From Terriglobus sp. RCC_193 (lineage in GTDB: Bacteria > Acidobacteriota > Terriglobia > Terriglobales > Acidobacteriaceae), in assembly GCF_041355105.1 (NCBI RefSeq), contig NZ_JBFUPK010000001.1, forward strand, positions 868,001 to 932,000: DNA of 64,000 bases, given 5' to 3'. Shown piece by piece: positions 25,184-32,583 of the stretch. A model generated the notes under the pieces. It worked only from the letters and a program-made list of their open reading frames with translations, was not told the origin of the DNA and searched no databases. How positions within the stretch are numbered: position 1 is the stretch's first letter; every line of letters begins with the position of its first letter. The position numbers and the translations under genes are program-made.

Positions 25184-25231
25184 AGAGAAGGGCGGCGCAT
25201 GCTAGGGTTGGCCTATGCGCCGCCTTTCTCT
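25184..25231 (+). promoter_or_regulatory. 17-bp hairpin enclosing the start codon of the YdcF-like gene
   Basis: 25184-25200 pairs with 25215-25231 over 17 bp with one G-T wobble, closing a 14-nt loop. The 3' arm contains the ATG (25215) and the first codons of the next gene. The loop contains AGGG, a candidate ribosome-binding site. A T-rich run (TTTCTCTTT) is part of and follows the 3' arm. The structure can serve as a terminator for the upstream gene, as a translational control element, or both. Confidence 0.6.
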
Positions 25232-25844
25232 TTGGCTTCTGGGCATTGTTGTCTGTGCCGCTCTTCTGTATTTCCTTGTTCCCATCGTTTCTTATGAGAC
25301 GATTCCTAGTCGCAATACCAACGCTGCCCACTTTGATACGTTGATCGTCCTGGGACATCCTGCGCAGGCCGATGGCTCTCCTGATCCCGAAATGCGGGAG
25401 CGGGTGGAAGAAGCCGTCCGAGAGTATCGCGCCGGCATAGCCCCAAACATCATCATGAGTGGCAGTTCGGCCCACAACCACTTTGTTGAAGCGAAGGTTA
25501 TGGCGGACCTGGCAGAGCATGAGGGCGTCCCTGCGAATGCGGTGATTGAAGAGGATAAGGCTCAGGACACGATCCAGAACATCTGGTACAGCCGCGTGAT
25601 CATGCAACAGAGGGGATGGAACTCAGCGGAAGTGATCAGTTCTGCTTATCATCTACCCAGAACATCACTGATCCTGCAGCATTACACCGGCCCGCTCGCA
25701 TTCTCCTGGCGGACACACGCTTCTCTTTGGCCATCGGAATATGGGGCATGGAAGCGGATTCAGTATCGCTGGCATGAGGCGTTAGGCAGCGTGAAACTGC
25801 GCCTCTATGGCTTCGGCCATCGTAAATATCTTCCGCAGGCATAA
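25215..25844 (+). CDS. YdcF-like (DUF218) membrane-anchored protein
   Basis: A 209-residue protein: an N-terminal transmembrane anchor (LWLLGIVVCAALLYFLVP, about residues 5-22) and a DUF218 domain with HFDTLIVLGHPAQADGSPD, IIMSGSSAHNHFVEA, ANAVIEEDKAQDTIQN and SSAYHLPRTSLIL. Family members such as SanA, YdcF and ElyC are linked to envelope barrier and peptidoglycan functions in Enterobacteria. The biochemical activity is not settled. The start codon lies in a strong hairpin. If that hairpin is a true terminator, the real start might be an internal GTG, but the membrane anchor supports the ATG at 25215. Confidence 0.85.
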   Translation: MRRLSLWLLGIVVCAALLYFLVPIVSYETIPSRNTNAAHFDTLIVLGHPAQADGSPDPEMRERVEEAVREYRAGIAPNIIMSGSSAHNHFVEAKVMADLAEHEGVPANAVIEEDKAQDTIQNIWYSRVIMQQRGWNSAEVISSAYHLPRTSLILQHYTGPLAFSWRTHASLWPSEYGAWKRIQYRWHEALGSVKLRLYGFGHRKYLPQA

Positions 25845-25917
25845 GTGGAATCAAGTTGAGCAACACAACTCTGTTCAGCTGAAGTTACGGATGCAATACC
25901 TCGCATAAGCATCTGAT

Positions 25918-26544
25918 TCAAAGAAGGAAGGGGTTTCGTTGGAGTTCATGTTCGAGTGTTGTGTCGGAACCATGTCCAGCGATCACGTGTGTCGTCTCTG
26001 GTAGCGGTAACAGCTTTTCGCGGATCGAAGCGATGATCTGTTTGCCATCACCGCCTGGGAGGTCCGTACGACCGATACCTTCGCGGAAGAGGGTATCGCC
26101 AGCCAGCAGCAGGTTACTCTGCGGAAAGTAGAGCGAGATGCTGCCCTCTGTATGACCCGGCGTATGCAGAACCTCTCCTGCCTCGGAGCCGACGTGGAGT
26201 TTCATACCCTCCACCGCTTCGATGTCAGGTGGCCCTGTTTTCGGCACCGGGACGCCCATCCACGCGGCCTGCTGCTCCATCCAGGAAAGCTGGAAGATGT
26301 CCGCAGGATGGAAAACGACCGGCGCGCCTGTTTGTTCGGACAAAAGTTTTGCCCCGGCGATGTGATCCAGGTGGCCGTGCGTGACGACGATCTGTCGCAG
26401 CGTGAGAGTTCGGGCGGCGAGGAAGCCGACGATGCGCAGAATATCTGATCCCGGATCAACAACCGTGGCGTCGGATGTCGACGAATCGAAAAGGATGGAG
26501 CAGTTGCAGCCAAGCGGTGCTACGGGGAAGGTTTCGCGCTGCAT
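25918..26544 (-). CDS. MBL-fold metallo-hydrolase (glyoxalase II-like)
   Basis: About 208 residues from the ATG at 26544, chosen because it has a near-perfect Shine-Dalgarno (CAGGAGGACTTC). A 16-residue upstream extension lacks one. The metallo-beta-lactamase fold is shown by VVDPGSD, the metal site THGHLDHIAG, the His in LHTPGHTEGSIS, LLAGDTLFREGIGRTDLPGGD and the final HVIAGHGSDTTL. These are the motifs of the YcbL/glyoxalase II-like branch, which hydrolyses thioesters such as S-lactoylglutathione. The substrate here is not provable. Confidence 0.92.
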   Translation of the reverse strand: MQRETFPVAPLGCNCSILFDSSTSDATVVDPGSDILRIVGFLAARTLTLRQIVVTHGHLDHIAGAKLLSEQTGAPVVFHPADIFQLSWMEQQAAWMGVPVPKTGPPDIEAVEGMKLHVGSEAGEVLHTPGHTEGSISLYFPQSNLLLAGDTLFREGIGRTDLPGGDGKQIIASIREKLLPLPETTHVIAGHGSDTTLEHELQRNPFLL

Positions 26545-26567
26545 GAAGTCCTCCTGTGGCAATGAGA

Positions 26568-26599
26568 AAAGGGTGCAGGCAGCAGCGCCCACACCCTTT
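26568..26599 (-). terminator. Hairpin downstream of secG
   Basis: AAAGGGTG (26568-26575) pairs with CACCCTTT (26592-26599). On the minus strand the stem follows the secG stop by about 24 bp and ends in CCCTTTTCTC, a weak U tract. It lies between secG and the metallo-hydrolase gene. Confidence 0.55.
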
Positions 26600-26622
26600 C
26601 AAAAAAATCGAACGTGCCGAGA

Positions 26623-26919
26623 TTACTTCTTCGTCGTGGTCTGTTGCGTCTTGATACCGGAGAGTACCGAGCGATCGTTGGAGCGCGACATCAGAATCGT
26701 CAGGCTGATCGATGTGAGCATGAACAGAACCGCGGACCAGGTGGTCAGGCGAGTGAGCAGGTTTGCCGTGCCGCGCGGACCGAAAGCGGTCTGCGATCCG
26801 GCACCGCCGAAAGCTCCTGCCAGATCGGCGCTCTTGCCCTGCTGAATGAGGACAACACCGATCAAGAACAGGCAAACGATCACGTGAAGAACGATGAGAA
26901 ATGCTACGAGGAAGGTCAT
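26623..26919 (-). CDS. secG: Preprotein translocase subunit SecG
   Basis: A 98-residue inner-membrane protein with two transmembrane helices (about residues 3-22 and 55-73) linked by the conserved cytoplasmic loop [20 protein letters not shown], then [16 protein letters not shown], which is diagnostic for SecG. It is a non-essential partner of SecYE that assists SecA-driven export. The linkage to tRNA-Leu immediately upstream is the common secG-tRNA-Leu arrangement of many bacteria. Confidence 0.96.
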   Translation of the reverse strand: MTFLVAFLIVLHVIVCLFLIGVVLIQQGKSADLAGAFGGAGSQTAFGPRGTANLLTRLTTWSAVLFMLTSISLTILMSRSNDRSVLSGIKTQQTTTKK

Positions 26920-26963
26920 CAGGTGTGTTGCCGTTCTGTGGTTCTTTCTAGGAAAGTGTGGAG

Positions 26964-27048
26964 TGGTGCGGAAGACGGGACTTGAACCCGTATGGAATTA
27001 CCCGCTAGCACCTCAAGCTAGTGCGTCTGCCAATTTCGCCACCTCCGC
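26964..27048 (-). tRNA. tRNA-Leu (GAG anticodon)
   Basis: The minus-strand gene reads GCGGAGG ... CTTCCGC with A discriminator and encoded CCA (85 nt), with a long variable arm as expected for leucine. The anticodon arm CTAGC-TTGAGGT-GCTAG gives GAG. The T arm is ACGGGTTCAAGTCCCGT. One G-T pair in the acceptor stem is normal. Confidence 0.95.
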
Positions 27049-27100
27049 ATCGGTTACACATGACTTACTGTGTGTCCGGCGTGTGCGCCATCCAGAACGA

Positions 27101-27128
27101 AGTATAGCAGAGAAACGGCTTCACCCAA
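27101..27128 (-). promoter_or_regulatory. Putative promoter for tRNA-Leu/secG
   Basis: Minus-strand TTGGGT (27123-27128), a 16-bp spacer and a perfect TATACT (27101-27106), about 45 bp before tRNA-Leu(GAG). It overlaps the 3' end of the HAD gene. Consensus-based inference. Confidence 0.45.
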
Positions 27129-27906
27129 AATGGTGCAAAAGCTCGCGAAAGTTCGCCAGATGCAGCAGGCGGCGGCCTGTCTTTGGGCTGCCGATGGGTT
27201 CGCGTTCCAGCACCCATGTACTGGGGTGCGGAAGGTATACCGCGTGCATTCCAGCAGCGAGGGCCGGGTTGGTATCGCTGCGCGGACTGTTGCCAATCAT
27301 CCAGGAATGGGCAGGGTCGCAGTCATAACGCTGGAGAAGGGTTTCGTATGCTGCGGTGTGTTTTTCATGCAGCACTTCCACGTGGTGAAAGTGGTCGGCC
27401 AGGCCGGAACGCAATAGCTTGCCATGTTGCTCTTCGTGGTCGCCTTTGGTGACCAGGATGACAGTGTGTTTTTCCGAGAGACGAGGGAGTGTCTCCTGCA
27501 CGCCATCCAGCAGAGCAAGGTCTGCGGAGCGGATGCTCTCTGCGCAACATGCAAGTTGTGCAGCAATCTGGTGGGTGCAGGATGAGCAGGTGAGATGTTC
27601 GTAGCTGGCGATCAGCGAATGATGGAAGGCGCGGGTGCCATAACCATGCGTGTGAACGCGAGAGGCTTCCAGGGCATCGAAGGCTGCGCGCACTTCAACA
27701 TCATTCAGTTCTGGGTGGTCGACGATGCGGATGAACTCTTCAATGGCGCGTTCGAAGTAGATATTGTTCTCCCACAATGTGTCATCCGCGTCGATCATGA
27801 GGACTTGTGACGTGGGGAGGGAGGTGCGAGATGAAGAATTGGAGTGGTTCATTGAACGGTCGTTTCGCCTTGCACGCAGGAGCTTGACTTTGCGTGGAAA
27901 TTGCAT
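27121..27906 (-). CDS. HAD-superfamily hydrolase
   Basis: Up to 261 residues. The HAD signature DxDxT appears as MIDADDTLWENN near residue 37 (nucleophile Asp, then Asp, then Thr). Motif II Thr/Ser follows in VILVTKGDHEEQ, the motif III Lys near HVEVLHEKHTAAY, and motif IV-like acidic residues in SWMIGNSPRSDTNPALAAG. A four-helix cap lies between motifs I and II. Substrate unknown. An internal ATG at 27852 (MNHSNSSS) is an equally possible start, because neither has a strong ribosome-binding site. The gene ends just before the tRNA-Leu promoter region. Confidence 0.88.
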   Translation of the reverse strand: MQFPRKVKLLRARRNDRSMNHSNSSSRTSLPTSQVLMIDADDTLWENNIYFERAIEEFIRIVDHPELNDVEVRAAFDALEASRVHTHGYGTRAFHHSLIASYEHLTCSSCTHQIAAQLACCAESIRSADLALLDGVQETLPRLSEKHTVILVTKGDHEEQHGKLLRSGLADHFHHVEVLHEKHTAAYETLLQRYDCDPAHSWMIGNSPRSDTNPALAAGMHAVYLPHPSTWVLEREPIGSPKTGRRLLHLANFRELLHHFG

Positions 27907-28026
27907 TTTCAGCCGGGTTTGCGGACGCTGTCTTCAGTATATGATTGCCCGGTGGGCAGGGGATAAGTTGAGCGGAAGCTCCAATTTCCGCAGCGCTTTT
28001 CCGATCCGGCAGGGAAAGGGAATCAG

Positions 28027-30909
28027 ATGGAGGGTCACGGCCCACGGCAATACGGGCCCTACGTCGTACTCGAACAGATTGGCTCTGGTGGCATGGGGGC
28101 TGTGTATCGCGCTCGGGATCGCCGTTTAGAGCGCGACGTGGCCATTAAGGTGTTGCACCGGAACCTGGAAATGGCAGGGGCACGTGAACGCTTCCTGCGC
28201 GAGGCCCGCGCCGTATCCTCGTTGAACCATCCGAACATCTCTACCATCTTCGACATTGGGGAACAGGACGGTGATCCCTACCTGGTCATGGAGATGCTGC
28301 ATGGTGAGTCGCTGAAGGAGCGACTCCATGACGGTGTGCCGGTGTCGGAAGAGGAACTGATCTCCATTGCCACACAGGCGGCGCAGGCATTGGCCGCGGC
28401 GCATGCGAAGGGGATCGTCCACCGCGATATTAAGCCCGCAAACCTCTTCCTGGTGGACGGCCCACCTGGTGAACCGCAGCTCAAGGTGTTGGACTTCGGT
28501 TTGGCGAAGGTGGAGCATGAGCGCATTCTGCTTGGGCCTTCCGGGCTGACACGTACTGGTGCAACCGTGGGCACAGTGGAATACATGTCGCCTGAGCAGG
28601 CGCGCGGAGAAGATCTGGATCCTCGCTCGGATCTGTTCTCGCTGGGGGCGGTGTTGTATGAACTGGCTACGGGTGACGTCCCGTTTCGCGGAGCTACCAG
28701 CGCGGTAGTGTTCGCGGAACTTCTGGGGTCTGATCCGGTTCCTCCACGTAAGGTCAACACCGAGTTATCGCCGGGGATGGACTCCATCATTCGACGCCTT
28801 CTGCAAAAGAAGCGTGAGAGTCGCATTCCTTCTGCAAACGCGCTACTGGAGGAACTGCGAAAACTGAAGGAACCTTCAGTTCCTATTCGGCACAGTAGTT
28901 CGAAGCTAATGGCGGCCTCTTCTCGCGCGAGCGCAACTTCTTCAGCACGCGAATTTCATGAATCGGTGTCGCTGTCTGATCCAACGGCCAGGAGCATCCG
29001 TGGACACACCCCGTCCGGCAGCAGGCCCTCCGCAGTGCATTCAGCGTCGAATATCTCAGTATCCAGAGATGTGACGCGGGAGCAGGCGCCGGGCTCCACC
29101 TCGTCCTATGACCATGAGATCGCAGCCGGAGGTATACGCTGGTGGATTCCGGCCATTGCAGTGGCAGTGATTCTGGCAGCAGTGGGGGCCTTTCTGTTTC
29201 TTCGTCAACATGGCGGTTCGGTAGGTGGCCAGGGTGTGGTCAGCACAGGGTTGCAGATCACGCAGTTTGATAACAGCACTGGCGACAATGTTCTGCAGGA
29301 CGTTCCTGCGGTTGCTATGCAGATTCTGCTGCGCGAGATGCCATCGTTGCACGTGACGGGGTATGCGCCCGCGTTGAATACGGTGGAGATGGATGCGCAG
29401 GATATGGCACGGCGCAGCGGTGCGGATGCTTACCTGACCGGCAATATCTCTCGTGACGGCAGCAACTATCACATTCATTCGGAGATCCTGCGCACGTCAG
29501 ACAACGGAAAGCTTGCAACAGAAGAGGTAGATGCATCCTCCGCCGTGGAGATTCCGAATGCCTTGAGTCACCTTGCTGTGGCGTTGCGTACGCATCTTGG
29601 AGAAAGCCCCGAGCAGGCCTCTGCGAACACCGTTTCACTCGCCAGCGAGGCTACGAATTCACTGAATGCGTTGAGCCTTTATGCGCGAGGGATTTCCTAT
29701 CTCAGAGTTGGACAGACGACGAATGCGATTGACGAACTGAATCGCGCGCTGGCAGATGATCCGGCCTTTGTGCCTGCACGACTTGAGTTGGTGGAAGCGT
29801 TACGTGAGTCCGGCGCGGAGACGGAACGTCTGTCTGCTGCAGCCGCGTTGAAAGCATCATCAAGTAAGGGAAGTTCATGCCAGCAGAGCCGCATTGCCTA
29901 CGAAACAACAGGCACGATGACAGCAGCGATGAGCGCTGCACAGTTCTGGCGAAACCTGTGTAGCCTTCAGCCGGAAGCGCAGGTGGCTATGGCACGTTCA
30001 CTCCTTGCCGCAGGACGCACCGCAGAGGCTGAAAGCACGGGGATGCGAGCCATTGAACTCGACCGTGTCGGACGCGTGGCTGTGTCTGTGGCAACGGAGA
30101 CAATGATTGCGCAAGCCCACTACGAGTCAGCCCAGAAAGAGCAGAGCAGGGCCGCAAATTCAAACGCTGCTTCGCCAGGGCTTGCATTGCTCGCAGCGTA
30201 TCTACGGAACGACCGCGCAGCGGAAACACAATGGGCAGCAGCGGCAGCAGCAGCCAATACCTTCAGCGATGATTGGTACTACCTGACCTACCTAGGGGAT
30301 CGTGGACGCTTAGCGGAGGCGCACAGTTTTGGCACGGCTGCGATCCAGCGGCTCAGTGCGCAGACACAGGTTGCTTCGTCTGCATTGCTCCTGCTTGCGC
30401 GATTGGAAGCCATGGAGGCGATGGCGGGACATTGCCAGAACAAACCACTCTCAGTTGCCGATGCAGGGGATGCAACTAAATTTTTTGCGAGCCTTGCGCA
30501 AGCATGGTGCAAGCATTCTGCAAGCGACAATGCCCCAACCGATCCCATGGAACAAACGTTGATCCGAGCAGCGTTGCTGTGGAGCACGGGGGATGCGCAG
30601 GGTTCATTAAATCTGTTGCAGGAAGATAAGACCAGCGCTCAATCCACTGTGACTGCGCTGCTTCGGGGCGAGTCACATTTGAAACTCGGGCAACCGGTGT
30701 TGGCCATCGGCGATTTCAAGGCTGCACTCACACGGCATGGCGAAGCACTGCTCACGGGAACATTGGCGTATCCCGTGGCACAGGCAGGATTGGCAACTGC
30801 CTATCGCACGATGGGGGATGACCCCAACGCGAGCCGCGCAGAAGACGATTTGAAGAAACTTTGGCAGGACGCCGATCCATCCGAACCGCTGCTGCGCGGA
30901 TCGAAGTAG
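28027..30909 (+). CDS. Membrane Ser/Thr protein kinase with TPR-like sensor region
   Basis: 960 residues. A Hanks-type kinase domain covers about 9-285: Gly loop IGSGGMGAVYRA, Lys41 in VAIKVLHRN, catalytic loop IVHRDIKPANLF near 131, DFGLAK near 155, and APE-like SPEQARGEDLDPRSDLFS. A Ser/Thr-rich juxtamembrane stretch follows, then one transmembrane helix (WWIPAIAVAVILAAVGAFLF, about 375-394). The 560-residue extracytoplasmic part contains helical TPR-like repeats (NAIDELNRALADDPAFVPAR). It resembles PknB-type receptor kinases that are numerous in Acidobacteria. The partner or ligand is unknown. All catalytic residues are present. It converges on the FG-GAP gene after 6 bp. Confidence 0.93.
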   Translation: MEGHGPRQYGPYVVLEQIGSGGMGAVYRARDRRLERDVAIKVLHRNLEMAGARERFLREARAVSSLNHPNISTIFDIGEQDGDPYLVMEMLHGESLKERLHDGVPVSEEELISIATQAAQALAAAHAKGIVHRDIKPANLFLVDGPPGEPQLKVLDFGLAKVEHERILLGPSGLTRTGATVGTVEYMSPEQARGEDLDPRSDLFSLGAVLYELATGDVPFRGATSAVVFAELLGSDPVPPRKVNTELSPGMDSIIRRLLQKKRESRIPSANALLEELRKLKEPSVPIRHSSSKLMAASSRASATSSAREFHESVSLSDPTARSIRGHTPSGSRPSAVHSASNISVSRDVTREQAPGSTSSYDHEIAAGGIRWWIPAIAVAVILAAVGAFLFLRQHGGSVGGQGVVSTGLQITQFDNSTGDNVLQDVPAVAMQILLREMPSLHVTGYAPALNTVEMDAQDMARRSGADAYLTGNISRDGSNYHIHSEILRTSDNGKLATEEVDASSAVEIPNALSHLAVALRTHLGESPEQASANTVSLASEATNSLNALSLYARGISYLRVGQTTNAIDELNRALADDPAFVPARLELVEALRESGAETERLSAAAALKASSSKGSSCQQSRIAYETTGTMTAAMSAAQFWRNLCSLQPEAQVAMARSLLAAGRTAEAESTGMRAIELDRVGRVAVSVATETMIAQAHYESAQKEQSRAANSNAASPGLALLAAYLRNDRAAETQWAAAAAAANTFSDDWYYLTYLGDRGRLAEAHSFGTAAIQRLSAQTQVASSALLLLARLEAMEAMAGHCQNKPLSVADAGDATKFFASLAQAWCKHSASDNAPTDPMEQTLIRAALLWSTGDAQGSLNLLQEDKTSAQSTVTALLRGESHLKLGQPVLAIGDFKAALTRHGEALLTGTLAYPVAQAGLATAYRTMGDDPNASRAEDDLKKLWQDADPSEPLLRGSK

Positions 30910-30915
30910 ATTGGA

Positions 30916-32157
30916 TCAGCGCCGTCCGTTTTTCACCGGCGATTTCGTAAGGTTCTCAGCAAGAAACAGGCCAGATTTGTTTGCGCTGACCAGATCGATA
31001 TCGCCGTCGCCATCGATGTCCACCGCCACTGTCTGAACACCGCCACCCATGCGTCCGCCGTAATCGACGATATGGCGGATCCATTCCACGCCGCCATTCT
31101 GCGCGGTTGGAGATACTTTCCGCCACTCATACCAGTAGAGCCCAACGGGTTCGCGCTCGCCAGGATCGCCGCCATTGTGTGCGAAGTATCGCTTGCCAAT
31201 CACCAGGTCTGGCTGTCCGTCGCCGTTCATGTCTACGAGCTGCGATGCGTGCGCCTGCGACCATGAACTGTCGATCACATGTTGCATCCAGCGGCCATCC
31301 GCAGTCTGTTCGTACCACGCCAGGCCATAGTCGTGCGCCATACCGGTTAACAGATCCTTGCGGCCATCGCCATTGATGTCCAGCAGGTGCATATAGCCGA
31401 ACTGCGCTCCCGCACGTTGCGCAGCCGCGGAAAGCTTCATCTCATCGGCGGGTGTTCCCGAAGGAGGAATGTACTTCCATCCCCAATCGGTTGGGTGGAA
31501 CTTCCAGTAGCCTTCCGCCCGAACATCCGCCGGTGCTTCCAGCCAGCCCTTGGGTGTGAGAATGTCGTTGCGGCCATCGCCATTGACATCGCCTACGCCG
31601 ATGCCGTGACCATAGCTCTGCGGAGCGACAACATGTTTGATCCACTTGCCATCACGGTGTTCAAACCATGCTGCAGGAACATTGGGACGATCGAACTCTG
31701 GAAGTAGCTCGTTTGCTTTTCCGTCGTTATCCAGATCAACCAGGAAAGCGAATTCCGTGGGGCCGCTGTTGTCGATCTCGCTTGCTTTCCACTCGCCACC
31801 TGACTTGCCGGGGTTCTTCAGCCACACGATATTGTGCGCGAAGTAGCCGAACTGGATGATGTCGGTCCAGCCATCGCCATCCACATCCATTGCAAGGTCG
31901 GCGAAGTTGTCGATATAGCCGTTGGCGTAGTTGATTGAACGCAGAGGATGTTTGGTCCATCCGGGCGCTTCGAACCAGTGTTCACCCGAGACAATGTCCA
32001 ACTTGCCGTCGCGATTGACGTCTGCAACCGTGACTGTTTCGCCGTAGCCGGGATCGATCATCTGCACACGAAAAGCGATGTCCGCAGGGCGGCTGGCGCC
32101 GAGTAAGACAACGGCAGAGACAACTGCAGCAAGGGAAGTGGAAGCTGGCCAGCGCAT
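30916..32157 (-). CDS. Exported FG-GAP/VCBS repeat protein
   Basis: About 413 residues from the ATG at 32157, which gives a signal peptide (MRWPASTSLAAVVSAVVLLG). An upstream extension to 32229 lacks one. At least six calcium-binding DxDxDGxxD-type loops are visible (DVNRDGKLDIVSG, DVDGDGWTDIIQF, DVNGDGRNDILTP, DINGDGRKDLLTG, DMNGDGQPDLVIG, DIDGDGDIDLVSA), each in an FG-GAP blade with WFE/WYE aromatic motifs. This predicts a seven-bladed, integrin-like propeller in the periplasm or outside the cell. Function is not assignable; carbohydrate or protein binding is likely. Confidence 0.9.
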   Translation of the reverse strand: MRWPASTSLAAVVSAVVLLGASRPADIAFRVQMIDPGYGETVTVADVNRDGKLDIVSGEHWFEAPGWTKHPLRSINYANGYIDNFADLAMDVDGDGWTDIIQFGYFAHNIVWLKNPGKSGGEWKASEIDNSGPTEFAFLVDLDNDGKANELLPEFDRPNVPAAWFEHRDGKWIKHVVAPQSYGHGIGVGDVNGDGRNDILTPKGWLEAPADVRAEGYWKFHPTDWGWKYIPPSGTPADEMKLSAAAQRAGAQFGYMHLLDINGDGRKDLLTGMAHDYGLAWYEQTADGRWMQHVIDSSWSQAHASQLVDMNGDGQPDLVIGKRYFAHNGGDPGEREPVGLYWYEWRKVSPTAQNGGVEWIRHIVDYGGRMGGGVQTVAVDIDGDGDIDLVSANKSGLFLAENLTKSPVKNGRR

Positions 32158-32302
32158 GAACAGAGTGCCTTCGATTCGTAAGAATGCAGTGCGCGGCCAT
32201 TCTAACGGTTGCGGCACAGAACATGGCAACTACCCCCTCCTGCAAACGCGTGGCGATGGGCAAGCAGCCACAGGCCTCTGCGTGTTACGATACCCAAGAA
32301 GC

Positions 32303-32390
32303 GGAGAGATGGCCGAGTGGCTTAAGGCGCACGCTTGGAAAGCGTGTATACCGCAAGGTATCCAGGGTTCGAATCCCTGTCTCTCCGCCA
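32303..32390 (+). tRNA. tRNA-Ser (GGA anticodon)
   Basis: GGAGAGA (32303-32309) pairs with TCTCTCC (32380-32386), followed by G discriminator and encoded CCA. The anticodon arm CACGC-TTGGAAA-GCGTG gives GGA. A long variable arm (TATACCGCAAGGTATC) and the T arm AGGGTTCGAATCCCT complete an 88-nt class II tRNA. Confidence 0.96.
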
Positions 32391-32583
32391 CTCCCTCTTT
32401 TATCCCCTTAACAATTCAGAGATCGATGGCACACGGATATGGCGGAACTGTTCTGTTCTGCATTACAAGTGCTCCCATCGCGGAAGATGCGAATGTGTCT
32501 CTTTCTTTAGCGTGCATGTCCCGGTAAGATGCTTTTGCTACGTGTGGGCTTCCCAGCACGATCCCAGATTGTGAGTCTCCTCT

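Noticed and set aside
24288-25607. Long minus-strand open frame (439 codons) opposite the nucleotidyltransferase tail
   Set aside because: It is Phe/Ala/Leu-repetitive and mirrors the Lys/Ala/Pro tract on the coding strand. Compositional shadow, not a gene.
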